Origin: Stephania yunnanensis
Lineage: Eukaryota; Streptophyta; Magnoliopsida; Ranunculales; Menispermaceae
DNA length: 64,000 bases
Direction: 5' to 3'
Assembly: GCA_039657365.1 (NCBI GenBank)
Contig: CM077585.1
Location: 10,696,037 to 10,760,036 of the forward strand
How positions within the stretch are numbered: position 1 is the first letter of the stretch; every line of letters starts with the position of its first letter. Shown piece after piece: positions 32,792-44,399 of this stretch. The notes below the pieces were generated by a model, which was not told the DNA's origin, did no database searches, and saw nothing but the letters and a program-made list of their open reading frames with translations. Made by a program: the position numbers and the translations under genes.

Positions 32792-34494
32792 TGGTCACGT
32801 GTCGTGCGTGTCAAATATAACCCGCAATTGAGTTACCAACCATAAGGGTTTAGTAGTGGTAAATAAGGGGTCGAATCCACAGGACTTGAGTTTTACTCTA
32901 AGTTAACTAAAAATGGGGGGTTTTCAGAAAGTTCAATGAAATAATTAATTAAACTACCACAAATAAAAAGTTTGCAAAAAATAATATCAATGAGAAGAAA
33001 TCACCTAAGTCTACGGTTTCACAAGTAAGAATAAAGATTCAAAGGCATTTAATGGTCATCAATCATCCCAAAAATTTATTAATTCAATTTCTCCTAGATT
33101 AGCTATGGAAAATCTCCGTCAGAAATTCATAATTCCCCTAATCTCGATAGTCAAGACGTCCGCCACTAACTACTTCCCTAATTAATATATAACCCTAGAC
33201 ATCCGCTAATCAGGTTTAACACACTAATCGTAGAAATATGGATCTGTTGGAACACCAATCCTAAATAACCGGATCACATCCGCTTCTAATTTAACCTAGA
33301 TTCAATTGTTGCACACTCAATAACCGAATGGGTTTGACGGCAAACGGGTGAGTGCTTGTCACTTCATTAGTCCAAACGCACAATTAAACGTATACTAATA
33401 GTTCAAATAACTATAGATTATCCACCTAAAAGCATGCACTGACCATATACACACCTTAGATTTAAACAATAATCATTAAAATCAACAACAATGAAATATG
33501 AGAATTTAAATTAAATTAAATAATAAAATAAAAGATCTCCTATAATATGTCATGAAACCATGATCCTGACTTGCTTCCCCTTCGACCTAGGAAAAGTGTT
33601 GATTAGCCGAACATCGTCAAGAGAAGTCAATATCCAAAATAATAATATTCGGTGTTCCAAACAAAAATAAAACCTAAGTTCCTAATATATAAAACTACTA
33701 AAAATTGGTCTTGGGAGCTGAGAGAGACTAATTTTGGGGGTTGGAGAGGTGACTCGTGCGGCGAGGAGCATCGTAAGGCTATTTTTGGCTTGAAAATAGG
33801 TGTCCGCCACATGTCGCAGTGCGATTGATTCGTTTGCTGTCGTCGCGCTAAGGTGGCAGCATTTGATTGGTCGAGAGAGGTGTTGATGACGCGTTGGGCT
33901 ATGAGAGGGCTGCACGAGTCTCCGTCTGATTGGAGGAAACTGAAGCTTTGACGTGGTGGTTGGGTGAGAACGCGCCACATGGCGTCCAAAAGGCGAAGAG
34001 AGTCGCGCAAGTTCGTGCCGAAATTCTGGGAGTTTGTGCAGACGCACATCCCAAGGCAAATCAATGAAGGCTGAAGCGAGGAGAAGAAACGTTGGTGTGA
34101 TGTGTACTGTAAATGCTGATGTGGCAACATGTGGCGGCTTCTGATTGGTGGAATTAAATGGAAATGCTGACATGGCGAGACGTGATTGGAGGAGAGAAAA
34201 TGAGTGACATCTTTGTTGTCTTTGGTATCCAATGAAAATGCACCACGTGGTGGCATTACTTGGTCCTGTTGTCTCCAATTCTACCCATCGCACGACGCGT
34301 TAATCGAGGCAAATTGTCCAACATCCGAGCACTACATGTAAATACTCAATTTTGAGTATTTTTTAATAATTTAATCGCAAGCACTCGTTTCACTGAAAAC
34401 GACCAAAAATATAATTAATATATATTTTGGATACTTTGGATAATTAAATATACTAAAATAAACTACTAAATATATATAAATACTGACTGATCCA
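32792..34494 (-). repeat. 3' LTR of Ath
   Basis: 1703 bp, TGGTCACGTG to ACTGATCCA on the plus strand. Matches 41238-44399 apart from the LINE and a roughly 110-bp block (about 33945-34055) missing from the other copy. On the minus strand two overlapping open stretches of 209 and 203 codons (34256-33627 and 34293-33682) run through it. They are low-complexity in composition, are not conserved as open frames in the other LTR, and are probably chance. Confidence 0.93.
33821..34253 (-). promoter_or_regulatory. CCAAT-box and G-box cluster in the Ath LTR
   Basis: Within about 430 bp the transcribed strand carries four CCAATCA boxes (TGATTGG on the plus strand at 33864, 33927, 34142 and 34183, plus a related GATTGATT at 33823) and ACGTG-type boxes (ACGTGG at 33951, CCACATGG near 33974, ACATGTGG near 34128, and the palindrome CCACGTGG at 34243-34250). 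Such boxes are typical plant promoter elements. Their density suggests the LTR promoter/enhancer (U3), which is inference. Confidence 0.5.
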
Positions 34495-35724
34495 ATACCT
34501 TCAAACTTAAGACTTTGCACGTCCCAAGCAAAGGTGTAAATGACAACACAAACTAAACTAGACTCCTAACATAAATATGCACTGACTCAACTAATCCTAT
34601 ACTCGACTCAAAATTCATGGAGTTCATTTGGTTTACATAGTCACCAAGTTAATAATTAACTTAGAAAATTTCAGAGTTATGATATGTTAAGACTCGCAAC
34701 TCCAACACAATTAAGATCACACTTTAGAGACGTAGATACGATCAAGACAAATGACATCAACTACTCATGAGTTTTTCTTTGTCTATACATTCAAGCACGC
34801 AAGTTTAAAATTCTCACTTAATCAAGTGAAAGCACTCGAGCTAAATCTTTTATTTGAGGAGTTTTCCCACTTCATCCTTTATTCATCTTATTTTCTCTAT
34901 TTTTCATCAAATTTTTCTTTCAAGTAGTACGATCCCTACTACATTTCCTGCAGACCACTTTTCTCACTTTTTCCACCATAAGATTCCCTGCTCCATTTCC
35001 TGTGGAAACATGTGGGACTCTCTATTTTTATTATTATTATTATTTTAGAAAAACTCTTGTTAGCCTTTCTCACTTCACTATAATCAAGAAAATCCCCCAA
35101 TGTGGGTCAAAATAATATCAATAAATGCAAAAATTTGGCATTCTACTCATTTTCGTTATCTAGCACAAAACCCAATCATCAAGAAATCATAAAAATGCTG
35201 AGCTACGAACTCGACTGAGTGTTTCATCTAATTTTCTCTAAGTTTCAAGTCAAAAAGGCAACTATAAATTACTCATCCACAACCAAAGACATGAACGAAG
35301 TTTCGGGTGACTCTAAATAACTAAAATAAAAATATACTAAATACATATATGCATGAAAGTGTATCAAATCCTAATGAAATGAGAAAGGAATATGAATGGA
35401 CAAGAAATGAAAGAAACGAAAGAAATGATATAAAACACCACCATTACCATCCACAACCACATATAACCGCATAAAAAAAAACGATCTCACCTGCGGACTT
35501 TCGCAAAAGATTCCATCCAAAATAATCAACAATTCCTAAAACACCCCCAAGCTTATTTCAAACGTTATCCTCAAGGTTCAAAACAAGTCGAGAGGTCCAC
35601 AAATAGAAAACAAACAAGATGGTGAAAGAAAATGATAAATATAAGATGAAAGAAATGATACAAATTCATGCAAAATGATAAAAAAAACACGAAAATAAAT
35701 AAACTAAATGATACTTATCAAAGT
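34495..35724 (-). other. non-coding 3' region of Ath
   Basis: About 1.2 kb between pol and the 3' LTR, where Athila elements usually have an env-like ORF. No such ORF or membrane segment is recognisable. Contains a TTA microsatellite (35029-35046). The end next to the LTR (about 34495-34510; coding strand AGTTTGAAGGTAT) may be the polypurine tract. Confidence 0.6.
35029..35046. repeat. (TTA)n microsatellite
   Basis: About six TTA/TTAT units in a row within the Ath 3' region. Confidence 0.85.
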
Positions 35725-35750
35725 TTGGGCTGCCTCCCAGTAGCGCTTTT
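35725..35750 (-). other. conserved post-pol motif of Ath
   Basis: On the minus strand: AGCGCTACTGGGAGGCAGCC, followed by CAAAC. A closely similar GCGCT...GGGAGGC motif follows pol in Athila-type elements, as I recall it. It lies about 40 bp after the pol stop and may be a second polypurine tract or a processing signal. Confidence 0.5.
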
Positions 35751-35785
35751 GGTCAAAGTTGTTGGCTCGACTTAGTCTGAGTCTG

Positions 35786-38700
35786 TCAATTAGTATAGAC
35801 TGGCGTTGTAAGTGAGATGACCTCCACATTATGGCTTGGGAAGTCTTCATAGAAGATCTTCAATATGTGGCCATTTACCTCAAATGCATTACCAGTCTCC
35901 AACCTCTGAATCTCCACTGCTCCGTGTTCATATAGTCCAGTCACAACATATGATCCTGTCCACCTCGATCTCAGCTTACTTGCAAAAATCTTAAGACGTG
36001 ACTAAATTAAAAGCACTTTCTGACCAACACGAAAAGATTTCCTTAAGGGATTGCTATCATGGAACGCTTTTATTTTTCTTTATAAATCTGCGCATTTTCA
36101 TACGCGTCATTCCTGATTTCCTCCAATTCTTGGAGAGTGAGCTTTCTCACTTTTCCTGCCTCATCGAGCTTCATATTAAGCTGTTTCACAACCCAGTAGG
36201 ATTTATGCTCGAGCTCGACTGACTGGTGGCAAGCCTTACCAAACACGAGGAGATATAGGGACATCCCAATTGGCATTTTAAACGCCGTCCGATAAGCCCA
36301 AACTACATCATCAAGACATGAACTCCAATCTGTATGAGTAGGATTCACCATCTTTTCTAAGATGGATTTGATCTCCGTATTAGAGACCTCTATCTGGCCA
36401 CTCGTTTGGGGATGATACGCTGTAGACGTTCGATGAGTGACTTTATACCTCCTCAGAAGACTTTCAACTGTACGGTTGCAGAAGTGAGTGCCTCTATCAC
36501 TAATTAGGGCACAAATGTTGTGAAAATCCTCGATTTGAGGAATTCACATACCACTTTAGAGTTGTTAGTGCGTGTAGCCTTAGCTTCCACCCACTTAGAC
36601 GCGTAGTCCACTGCCAAGAGTATATAAACATTACCAAATGACACTGGAAATGGTCCCATAAAGTTTATACCCTAAACGTCAAATATCTCACAAATATGAA
36701 TCGGGGTAAGTGGCATTTGGTCCCGATGACTAAAGTTACCAATTTCTTGACAGTTAGGACAAGTCTTAGTAAACATGTATGAATCATGAAAAATGGTGGG
36801 CCAGTAAAACCCACTCATAAGAACTTTCTTAGCTGTCCAACGGGGACTGAATTGGCCACCGCAAGTGTAAGTATGACAAAAAGCCAATATGGAGTGACTC
36901 TTAGTCTGAGGAAGACAACTCCTGATAACCTGGTCGGAGCAAAATCTCTACAAGTACGGGTCATCCAATACATAGTACTTAGCATCGCTCCTTACTTTAT
37001 TCTTCTGAGCCTTCGAAAAGTGAGGAGATAGCTCACTTGAGGTGATATAGTTCACCAAATCGGCATACCAGGGGAGATCCTCCATAACAGTATAGATGTA
37101 CTCATCAGAGAAATTATCCTTAAGAGGAGTATGACTCCCACCATTCTCAATTCTGTTGAGATGGTATGCGATTAGATTCTCTACACCACTTTTATTTTTG
37201 ATTGTGATGTCAAACTCCTGTAGTAGGAGCACCCATCTAATGAGCCTAGGTTTGGCATCATTTTTACTCATCAGGTACTTCAAGGCAACATGATTTGAGT
37301 AAATGATAACCTTGGCTCCCAAGAGATAAGGCCAAAACTTCTCAAGTGCGAAGATAACGATAAGGAGCTCCTTCTCGGTAGTGGTGTAGTTCATCTAAGC
37401 TGCGTCTAGAGTATAAGAAACATAGTAAATGACATGTGAACCTCTTCTGACTCTCTATCCTAAGACCACACCTACTGCATAATTACTAGCATCACATATA
37501 ATTTCAAATGGAAGCTCCCAATTAGGGTCCTGAATCACTGGTGTGCTAGTAAGTGAGTCTTAGTGCATCAAATGCACTCTTACATGCCTTATCAAACTCA
37601 AAAGGTACGTTCTTTTGAAGTAGATGGCATAGGGGTTGTGCGATTTTTGAAAAGTCCTTGATGAAACAACAGTAAAAACCAGCGAGTCCAAGGAAATATC
37701 TAATCTCCCATATATTCGTAGGGTAGGGAAGTTTATTGATAACATCAATTTTAGCTTGGTCTACCTCTATGCCCCTGGCTGAGAAAATGTTTCCTAAAAT
37801 AAGACTTTGGTCCACCATAAAATGACACTTTTCATAGTTCAAAACCAGGTTCTTATTGATACACCTGCTGAGTACCTTTGTCAGATTGTTGAGACAACTA
37901 TCGAATGAATCACCGTAAATAATGAAGTCATCCATGAAAACCTCAATGAAATGCCTAACAAAATCTGAAAAGATACTTCCTGGTCTTCATGCGCCGATAG
38001 GCAAAAGTAAACAATGAAGTCATCGCATAACCAAAGGGCATGCGCCAATAGGCAAAAGTACCAAACAGACATGTAAAGGTCATCTTTTCCAGGTCTTCAT
38101 GCGCTACCAATATCTGATGAAAACATGAATAACCATCAAGACAACATTAATGAGAACGATCGGCTAGTCTTTCCAACATTTGATCAATTAATGGTAGGGG
38201 AAGTGATCCTTCCTGTGATCTTTCCTGGTGGAAGCTTTTAACTTCCTGTAGTCAATGCATACCCGCCATCCATTTTGAATGTGGGTTGGAACCAACTCAC
38301 CTTATGAATTGGTGACTACCATGACTCCCGTTTTCTTAAGGACCAACGGGATAGGGCTTACCCATTTACTATTAGAGATGGGGTAAGTCATGCCAACATC
38401 AATGAGCTTCAATATCTTCTTCTTCACGACATCCATCTTGAGCGGATTGAGCTTCCTCTGGGCTTCTCTCGTAGGTTTTTACCCTTCTTCCACATATATG
38501 ATGCATGCAAGTATAAGGGCTCAAACTTTTGATATTCGCTATGGTCTACCCAATAGTCTGTTTAAACTCCCGGAGTACTCGAAGGGGCGTCTCTTCCTCC
38601 AAATGTGTAAGTTTGGCTGAGACGATCACAAAGAGTGTGTCATTCTCACCCAAAAACATATACTTTAGGTGCTCAGGTAATGGCTTCAGCTCATGTGTGG

Positions 38701-39554
38701 GAGCTTTAACTAATGAGGGAGAAAGTTCGGAGTTAGAAATAGGCAACTCCAAATGATAGACACTTGGGGGCAGAGGTTAGAATGAATCCAACTTGAAAAT
38801 AACATCCTCGACATCAATGTCGAAGGTTGGATCACTCTCGCGGATTTGAGTAGTGTCGAGATGATGATCTAACACTAATTTAACTTCATCATGGCCACTT
38901 GTGAGAAAGGTCTGCCTAACGAGTGGATCCACATAGTCCATGGTACACACCATAGACGACACATCACTGGGTTATTGCATCGTATCATAGATGTTAAACT
39001 TGATGACTTCACCATCAAACTCCATGGTAAGATATCCATCATCAACATCTATCTTCATCTTCACCATTTTAAAAAATGGACGTCTAATGAGTGCTGACGA
39101 AGCATTGGGGAATGGCTCCCCCTTCATATCTACAACGTAAAAGTCAGCAAGAAACAAAAACTCGTTCACTTGGACTAGAACGTCCTCGAGAACACCAACA
39201 TGTTTGACAATGGAACGGTCTGCCAACTGAATGACAATACCAGTCTCCTTTAATGAGCGTGCATGCAATGTCTCATAAATAGACAATGACATGACATTAA
39301 TGGAAGCGCCAAGGTCGCACATAGCCCTTTGAATGCTTACATCACTTATAACACAAGGTACTAAGAACATCCCAAGATCCTTGCATTTAGGAGGCAACTT
39401 CTTTTTTAGGATAGCCGTGACGGTTTCTCCAATTTGGAATTTTTCGTTGCCTTTCGGTTTCCCTTTGTTAGTGCATAGTTCCTTAATAAACTTTGTGTAC
39501 CTAGGGAGTTGCTTTAGAGCATCGAGGAGTGGAATATTGATTTCCACTCACTGA
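35786..39554 (-). pseudogene. Ath pol: protease, RT, RNase H, integrase
   Basis: Minus-strand domains in order: the protease region with CDLGASINVMSLSIYE (39547-38972, one 191-codon open stretch); a spacer to 38546; RT with the FMDDFIIYG box (about 37950-37910) and KCHFMVDQSLILGNIFS, connecting through FLGLAGFYCCFIKDFSKIA to RNase H (37394-36948, TTEKELLIVIFALEKF); the integrase zinc finger (CHTYTCGGQFSPRW..., TCPNCQEIGNFSHRDQMP, 36887-36672); integrase C-terminal half (36351-36070, DDVVWAYRTAFKMPIGMS); and the end at TTPVYTN with stop TGA at 35786-35788. Stops and frameshifts separate these pieces. The RT segment just before FMDD is scrambled by a short duplication (37985-38075). Confidence 0.92.
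37985..38075 (-). repeat. short duplication inside the Ath RT
   Basis: GCCGATAGGCAAAAGTA (37991-38007) recurs as GCCAATAGGCAAAAGTA (38044-38060), and GGTCTTCATGCG occurs at both 37982 and 38093. The copied pieces replace the RT segment that should lie between FAYRRMPFG and the catalytic box. Confidence 0.7.
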
Positions 39555-39559
39555 AAGGT

Positions 39560-41163
39560 CTCGATAATTTATTTCTCTTCCTCTTTTTTCTTATGTAGGA
39601 TGTGTTGTTGTGGAAAATGAGGTTCGACTCTAAATATGGGTTGTGCTTCCTTTTCAGTAGTTACCATCTATTTAGGGACAAACAGAGTCACTACTACCTC
39701 GTGTTAGTCCTCATTTGCCTGGTCATTGGCATCAGATGACCCATTGTTCCTTTTGGGTCCCTCTAGCTCTTTATCACTTCAAAGTGTAACTGCGTTAGCA
39801 CTTGCATTAGGATTCAGGTAAGGTTGCGAAGGCAACTTTCCTTTATCCTTAAGACATCCATTCTGCTGTGTTATTTGGTCCACTCGAACTTGAAGTGTTC
39901 GGATCGCCGAATTGGTTTCGATAATGAATTTCTCGGTGGTAGCCCTGAATTGGGCCATTTCACTCATAAACTGGATTTGTTGATCCATAAGGGCTTTCAA
40001 CATATCCTCAAGTGAAGAGGAATTATTGGAAGATGTAGGCAACGGTTTACCTTTAGGGATGAAGGTATGATAGTTCTCATTTTAAGGCCCGTAACTTAAG
40101 TTCGAGTTGTTCCTCACTATTGCATGATTATATGTATTCCCAAATGGGACTCTAGATGGTCCCTGGAACTAATTACCTATGGCATTGGTCTGTTGATTGT
40201 CCTCAAAGAGAGTAGGAAATTCATCAGTTGCATGATTTGTGATAGTACAGAAGCCACAAGCTTTGACTTGCACTTTGCCAGAGGAGAGGAAACTCTTCAT
40301 TATGGAGGTTAGTTGGTCAGTTTTCTGGTCAGTGGAACTCGAGACACTCCCTGTAGTCAGACTTCGATAAGCAGTAGAATCAAGATAACCATAAAGGCGT
40401 GACTGCTGTCTAATGTACTCATACAATTGCTTCATTTGGGCTGGAGTTTTGTCTCGAATGTGACCCCTACGAGCATTTTCAATCATGCATCGTTCTATGG
40501 GCGACATGCCAACATAGAAGAATCGAGGTATGGCTATCTCAGACTAGCCATGCTTTGGGAAACTAGCAATCAATCGCTTATAGCGATCCCAACATGCACC
40601 AAATGATTCGCCCGACCTCATTTTAATGCTGCATATATCCTTGATGAGCAGAAAAACTCTATCATCAGGGAAATATTCATTTAAAAACGTGGTTGACATT
40701 TCATTCCAAGAGTTAATGCAGCCATGCAGAAGGTAGAAAAACCATTCCTTGGCTTTGTCTTTAAGGCAAAATGGAAAAGATTTGAGCTTGACCGTTTCCT
40801 CGTCCTCATTGAAGGGTTTCATTGACTTGTAGGTAGTATGAAACTCCTTCAAAAAGTGACAGGATCTTCATTCTCGCCACCATGGAAGGATGGTGGGAGA
40901 TGAATGTACCTAGATCTCAACTCAAGGTCTCCGGCATTATTCAGATAGTTGATGCAGAGGGGTTGTTACGCCAAAAGAGCTTGAAGCTCTTGATTAGCGT
41001 GACCCATGGTGATTTGGCAATTTGCTGCCATATTCAGAGGATTTCGGCCTTCTTGTTGCCTAAGTTTGGTCTCTTTAATCCACCTATGAAATGTTCTCTT
41101 TTGTTCTGGATCGAAAGGTAACAATGAACCAGTTGATTTCGACCGAGTGAGGTGTGGTAGCAT
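39560..41163 (-). pseudogene. Ath gag
   Basis: Likely starts at the ATG at 41163 (MLPHLTRSKSTGSLLPFD), about 53 bp past the primer-binding site on the coding strand. After a stop at 40966 it continues as 40852-40544 (LKSFPFCLKDKAKEWFFYL, the retrotransposon Gag motif), 40507-40169 (SPIERCMIENARRGHIRDKT) and 40042-39779, where a helical, glutamine-rich segment (LMDQQIQFMSEMAQFRATTE) resembles a coiled coil. Four or more stops and frameshifts break it. Confidence 0.88.
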
Positions 41164-41215
41164 AAAACGAAAAAAAGAAAAGAAAAGAAACCTAAACTCA
41201 AAGTAAGGACTAAGT

Positions 41216-41232
41216 CCCCAGCAACGACGCCA
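41216..41232 (-). other. primer-binding site of Ath
   Basis: Plus strand CCCCAGCAACGACGCCA; coding strand TGGCGTCGTTGCTGGGG. Matches, with two changes, the tRNA-Asp complement TGGCGCCGTTGCCGGGG used by Athila elements. It lies five bases from the LTR end. Confidence 0.85.
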
Positions 41233-41344
41233 AAACTTGGTCACATGTCGTGTGTACCAAATATAACCCGTAATCGAGTTACCAACCACAAGGGTGTAGT
41301 AGTGGTAAATACCGGGTCGAATCCATAGGACTTGAGTTTTACTC

Positions 41345-42946
41345 CAACAATGACAACATCAACAACATAGCCTCAGTCCCAAATTAACTGGGGTTGGCTA
41401 CATGGATAAAACTTTTCCATTGTGCTCGATTAAGTGCAATTGATGGTGAGCTTTTCAAACCATTCAAATCTCTCCTAATTAATGCATCCCATGTTAATTT
41501 TGGTCTGCCCCTGCCTCAACGAATTTCTACTGTTTCTATTGAGTCAAGTTTTCTAGTTGGGGCATTTGTAGGCCGTCTTTGCAGGTGACCAAACCACCGC
41601 AGCCGCCCTTCCCTAATCTTTGTATCAATTGGTGCTACTCCTACTTGTCTTTGAATTTCTATATTTATTATTCTATCTTTACGAGTTTTACCACACATCC
41701 ACCTAAACATCCTCATTTCTGCTACGTTTATTTTATGTAATTGTTGTTGCTTTACCGCCCAACATTCACCTCCATAAAGTATAGTTGGCCTAATTGTAGT
41801 CCTATGAAACTTTTCTTTTAAATTAATAGGAACATTTCGGTCATAAATCACCCCTATTGAACTCCGCCATTTCTTCCATCTAACTTGAATTCTATGCATG
41901 ACATCATTCTCAATGTTACCATCATTTTTTATGATTGATCCTAGATATCTAAAGTGGTTTACTTTAGGAACTTCTACTTCCCCTAATTTTACCACTCCGT
42001 CGTCTCGATGTCTAGTGTTTCAAACCTCACAGTGCATGTATTCATTTTTCGTCCTACTCAACTTAAAGCCTTTAGATTCTAATGTATTTCTCCACAGTTC
42101 TAATTTTCTATTCACTCTATCTTTCGTTTCATCCACAAGACAATATCATCTGCAAATAGCATACACCATGGTATATATCCTATTGAAAATGTGGTTAGTT
42201 CATCCATAACTAAAGTAAATTGATATGAGCTTAAAGCCGATTCTTGATGTAGTCCTATCGTAATAGAAAATTCTTTTATAGCTCCTCCAAATGCTTTAGA
42301 CTTGTTACTACTCCATCATACATATCCTTAATAGTGTTTATGTATCTAGCATGCACTATTTTTCTTTCTCTAGGGACCCTATCATATGCTTTTTCTAAAT
42401 TTACAAATACCATATGAAGATCTTTTTTCTTTTCTCTCTATTTTTCTAACAATCATCTTACAAGGAAAATCGCCTCCATAGTTGACCTTCCAGGCATGAA
42501 ATCAAATTGGTTCTCTGATATTGTTGTTTCTCTCCTTAGCCTATTGTCAATTATCCTCTCCCAAAGTTTCATAGTGTGACTCATAAGTTTAATTCCCCAG
42601 TAGTTTGAGTAACTTTGAATGTCTCCTTTGTTTTTGAAGATTGGCATAAGCGTGTTTCTTCTCCAATCCATTGTCTTTCGTTTTGATTTTAAAATTTTAT
42701 TAAAAAGTTTTGTTAAACAAATCAATCTAATGTTTCCTAAACATTTTCAAACCTCTATGGGTATTTCATCTGGGCCATATGCTTTCCCTATTTTCATTCT
42801 TTTCAATGCATCTTGAACTTCTATAATTCTAACATCGCGTGTATAGTTTACATTTCTTTCTTGGTGTGGGTTTTTCATCTATTATAGTATCAACTTGGCC
42901 ATCATTAAATAAACTATCGAAGTAACTTCTCAATCTCTACTTAATA
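41345..42946 (-). mobile_element. 5'-truncated LINE in the Ath LTR
   Basis: About 1.6 kb of the same LINE family as 2697-3682, longer at its 5' end. The tail, seen as CAACAATGACAACATCAAC at 41345-41363 or so, is a degenerate TTG repeat. Comparison with the empty LTR at 32880-32930 shows no target duplication and a 25-bp loss of LTR sequence. Confidence 0.9.
41516..42870 (-). pseudogene. LINE reverse transcriptase, partial
   Basis: Minus strand, from the 5' side: EVQDALKRMKIGKAYGPDEI (about 42830-42770), FNKILKSKRKTMDWRRNTLM and SENQFDFMPGRSTMEAIF (42725-42453), text like EKAYDRVPRE (about 42400-42360), a decayed catalytic region near 42140-42160, and the conserved C-terminal part (41995-41516: YLGSIIKNDGNIENDV, YGGECWAVKQQQ, MRMFRWMCGKTRKDR, LRWFGHLQRR). 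The endonuclease domain is absent through truncation. Several frameshifts are present. RTE-clade affinity is inferred. Confidence 0.88.
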
Positions 42947-44399
42947 TCAGAAAGTTCAATGAAATAATTAATTAAACTACCACAAATAAAAAGTTCGCAA
43001 AAAATAATATCAATGAGAAGAAATCACCTAAGTCTATGGTTCCACAAGGAAGAATCAAGATTCAATGGCATTTAATGGTCATCAATCATCCCAAAAAGTT
43101 ATTATTTCAATTTCTCCGAGATTAGCTATGGAAAATCGACGTCCGCTTGAAATTCCTAATTCCCCTAATCTCCATAGTCAGGACGTCCACCACTAACTAC
43201 TTCCCTAATTAATGTATAACCCTATACATCCGCCAATCTGGTTTAACACACTAACCGAAGTAATATGGATATGTGGGAACACTAATCCTAAATAACTGGA
43301 TTGCATCCGCTTTCGATTTAACATAAATTCGATTATTGCATACTCAAGAATCGAAAGGGTTTGACAGCAAATGTGTGAGTGTTTGTCACTTTCTTGGTCC
43401 AAAAGCACAATTACACGGATACTAATAGTCCAAATAACTAAAGATTGTCCACTTAAAAGCATGCACTGGCCATATACACACCTTAGATTTAAACCATAAT
43501 CATTAAAATCAACAACAATGAAATAGAAGAATTTAAATTAAATTAAATAATAAAATAAAAAATCTCACATAATATGCCATGAATCCATGATCCCAACTTG
43601 TTTCCCCTTCGACCTAGGTAAAGAGTTGATTAGCTGAACATCGTCGAGAGAAGTCCATAACCAAAATAATAATAGTCGGTGTTCCAAAAAATAAAACCTA
43701 ACTTCCTAATATATAAACTACTAAAAATTGGTCTCGGGAGGTGAGAGAAACTAATTTTGGGGGTTGGAGAGGTAACTCGTGCGCCAAGGAGCATCGTAGG
43801 GCTGTTTTTGGCTTGAAAATAGGTGTCCGCCACATGTCGCAGCGCGATTAGTTAGCTTGCCATCATCACGCTGAGGTGGCGGCATCTGATTTGTCGAGAG
43901 AGGTGTTAATGACACGTTGGACTGTGAGAGAGCTCTACGTGTTGCCATCTAATTGGAGGAAAATCAATGAAGTCTGAAGCAAGGAGAAGAAATGCTGGTG
44001 TGACGTGTAATGCAAACGCTGATGTGGCAACATGTGGTGGCTTCTAACTGGTGGAATTAAATGGAGACGCTGACATGGCGAGACGTGATTAGAGGAGAGA
44101 AAATGAGTGATGTGCTATTGTGCTCGTATCCAATGAAAACACACCACGTGGCTAGCATTACTTAGTTTGTTGTCTCCAATTCTACCCACCACGCAATGCT
44201 TAAATTGAGCAAATTGTCTAGCATCCGAGCACTGCATGTAAATACTTAATTTTGAGTATTTTTCTGCCACGAATTCAACCGCGTACTCTATTTCACCTAA
44301 AAATGACCAAAAAAATATAATTAATATATATTTTGGATACTTTGCATAATTAAATATTTTAAAATAAACTACTAAATATATATAAATACTGACTGATCA

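Larger units (their letters stand above)
32792..44399 (-). mobile_element. Ath, Athila-like Ty3/gypsy element (minus strand)
   Basis: Two LTRs (32792-34494 and 41238-44399, the latter holding a LINE) flank gag, protease, RT, RNase H and integrase in gypsy order on the minus strand. The primer site matches the tRNA-Asp complement used by Athila elements. The protease box CDLGASINVM, the RT box FMDDFIIYG and a GGGAGGC motif after pol are Athila-like. Target duplication: CCCAG (32787-32791) and CCCAA (44400-44404), one mismatch. Inserted in the integrase of Cop-A. No env-like ORF is recognisable. Confidence 0.95.
41238..44399 (-). repeat. 5' LTR of Ath, interrupted by a LINE
   Basis: TGGTCACATG to ACTGATCA. 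After removal of the LINE (41345-42946) it matches 32792-34494. The CCAAT/G-box segment is partly deleted (near 43962), leaving fewer boxes. A 25-bp piece equivalent to 32899-32923 is missing at the LINE junction. Confidence 0.92.

Noticed and set aside
34495..35724. env-like gene expected in Athila elements
   Set aside because: No long frame, signal peptide or membrane helix can be found on the minus strand; the region is non-coding or fully decayed.
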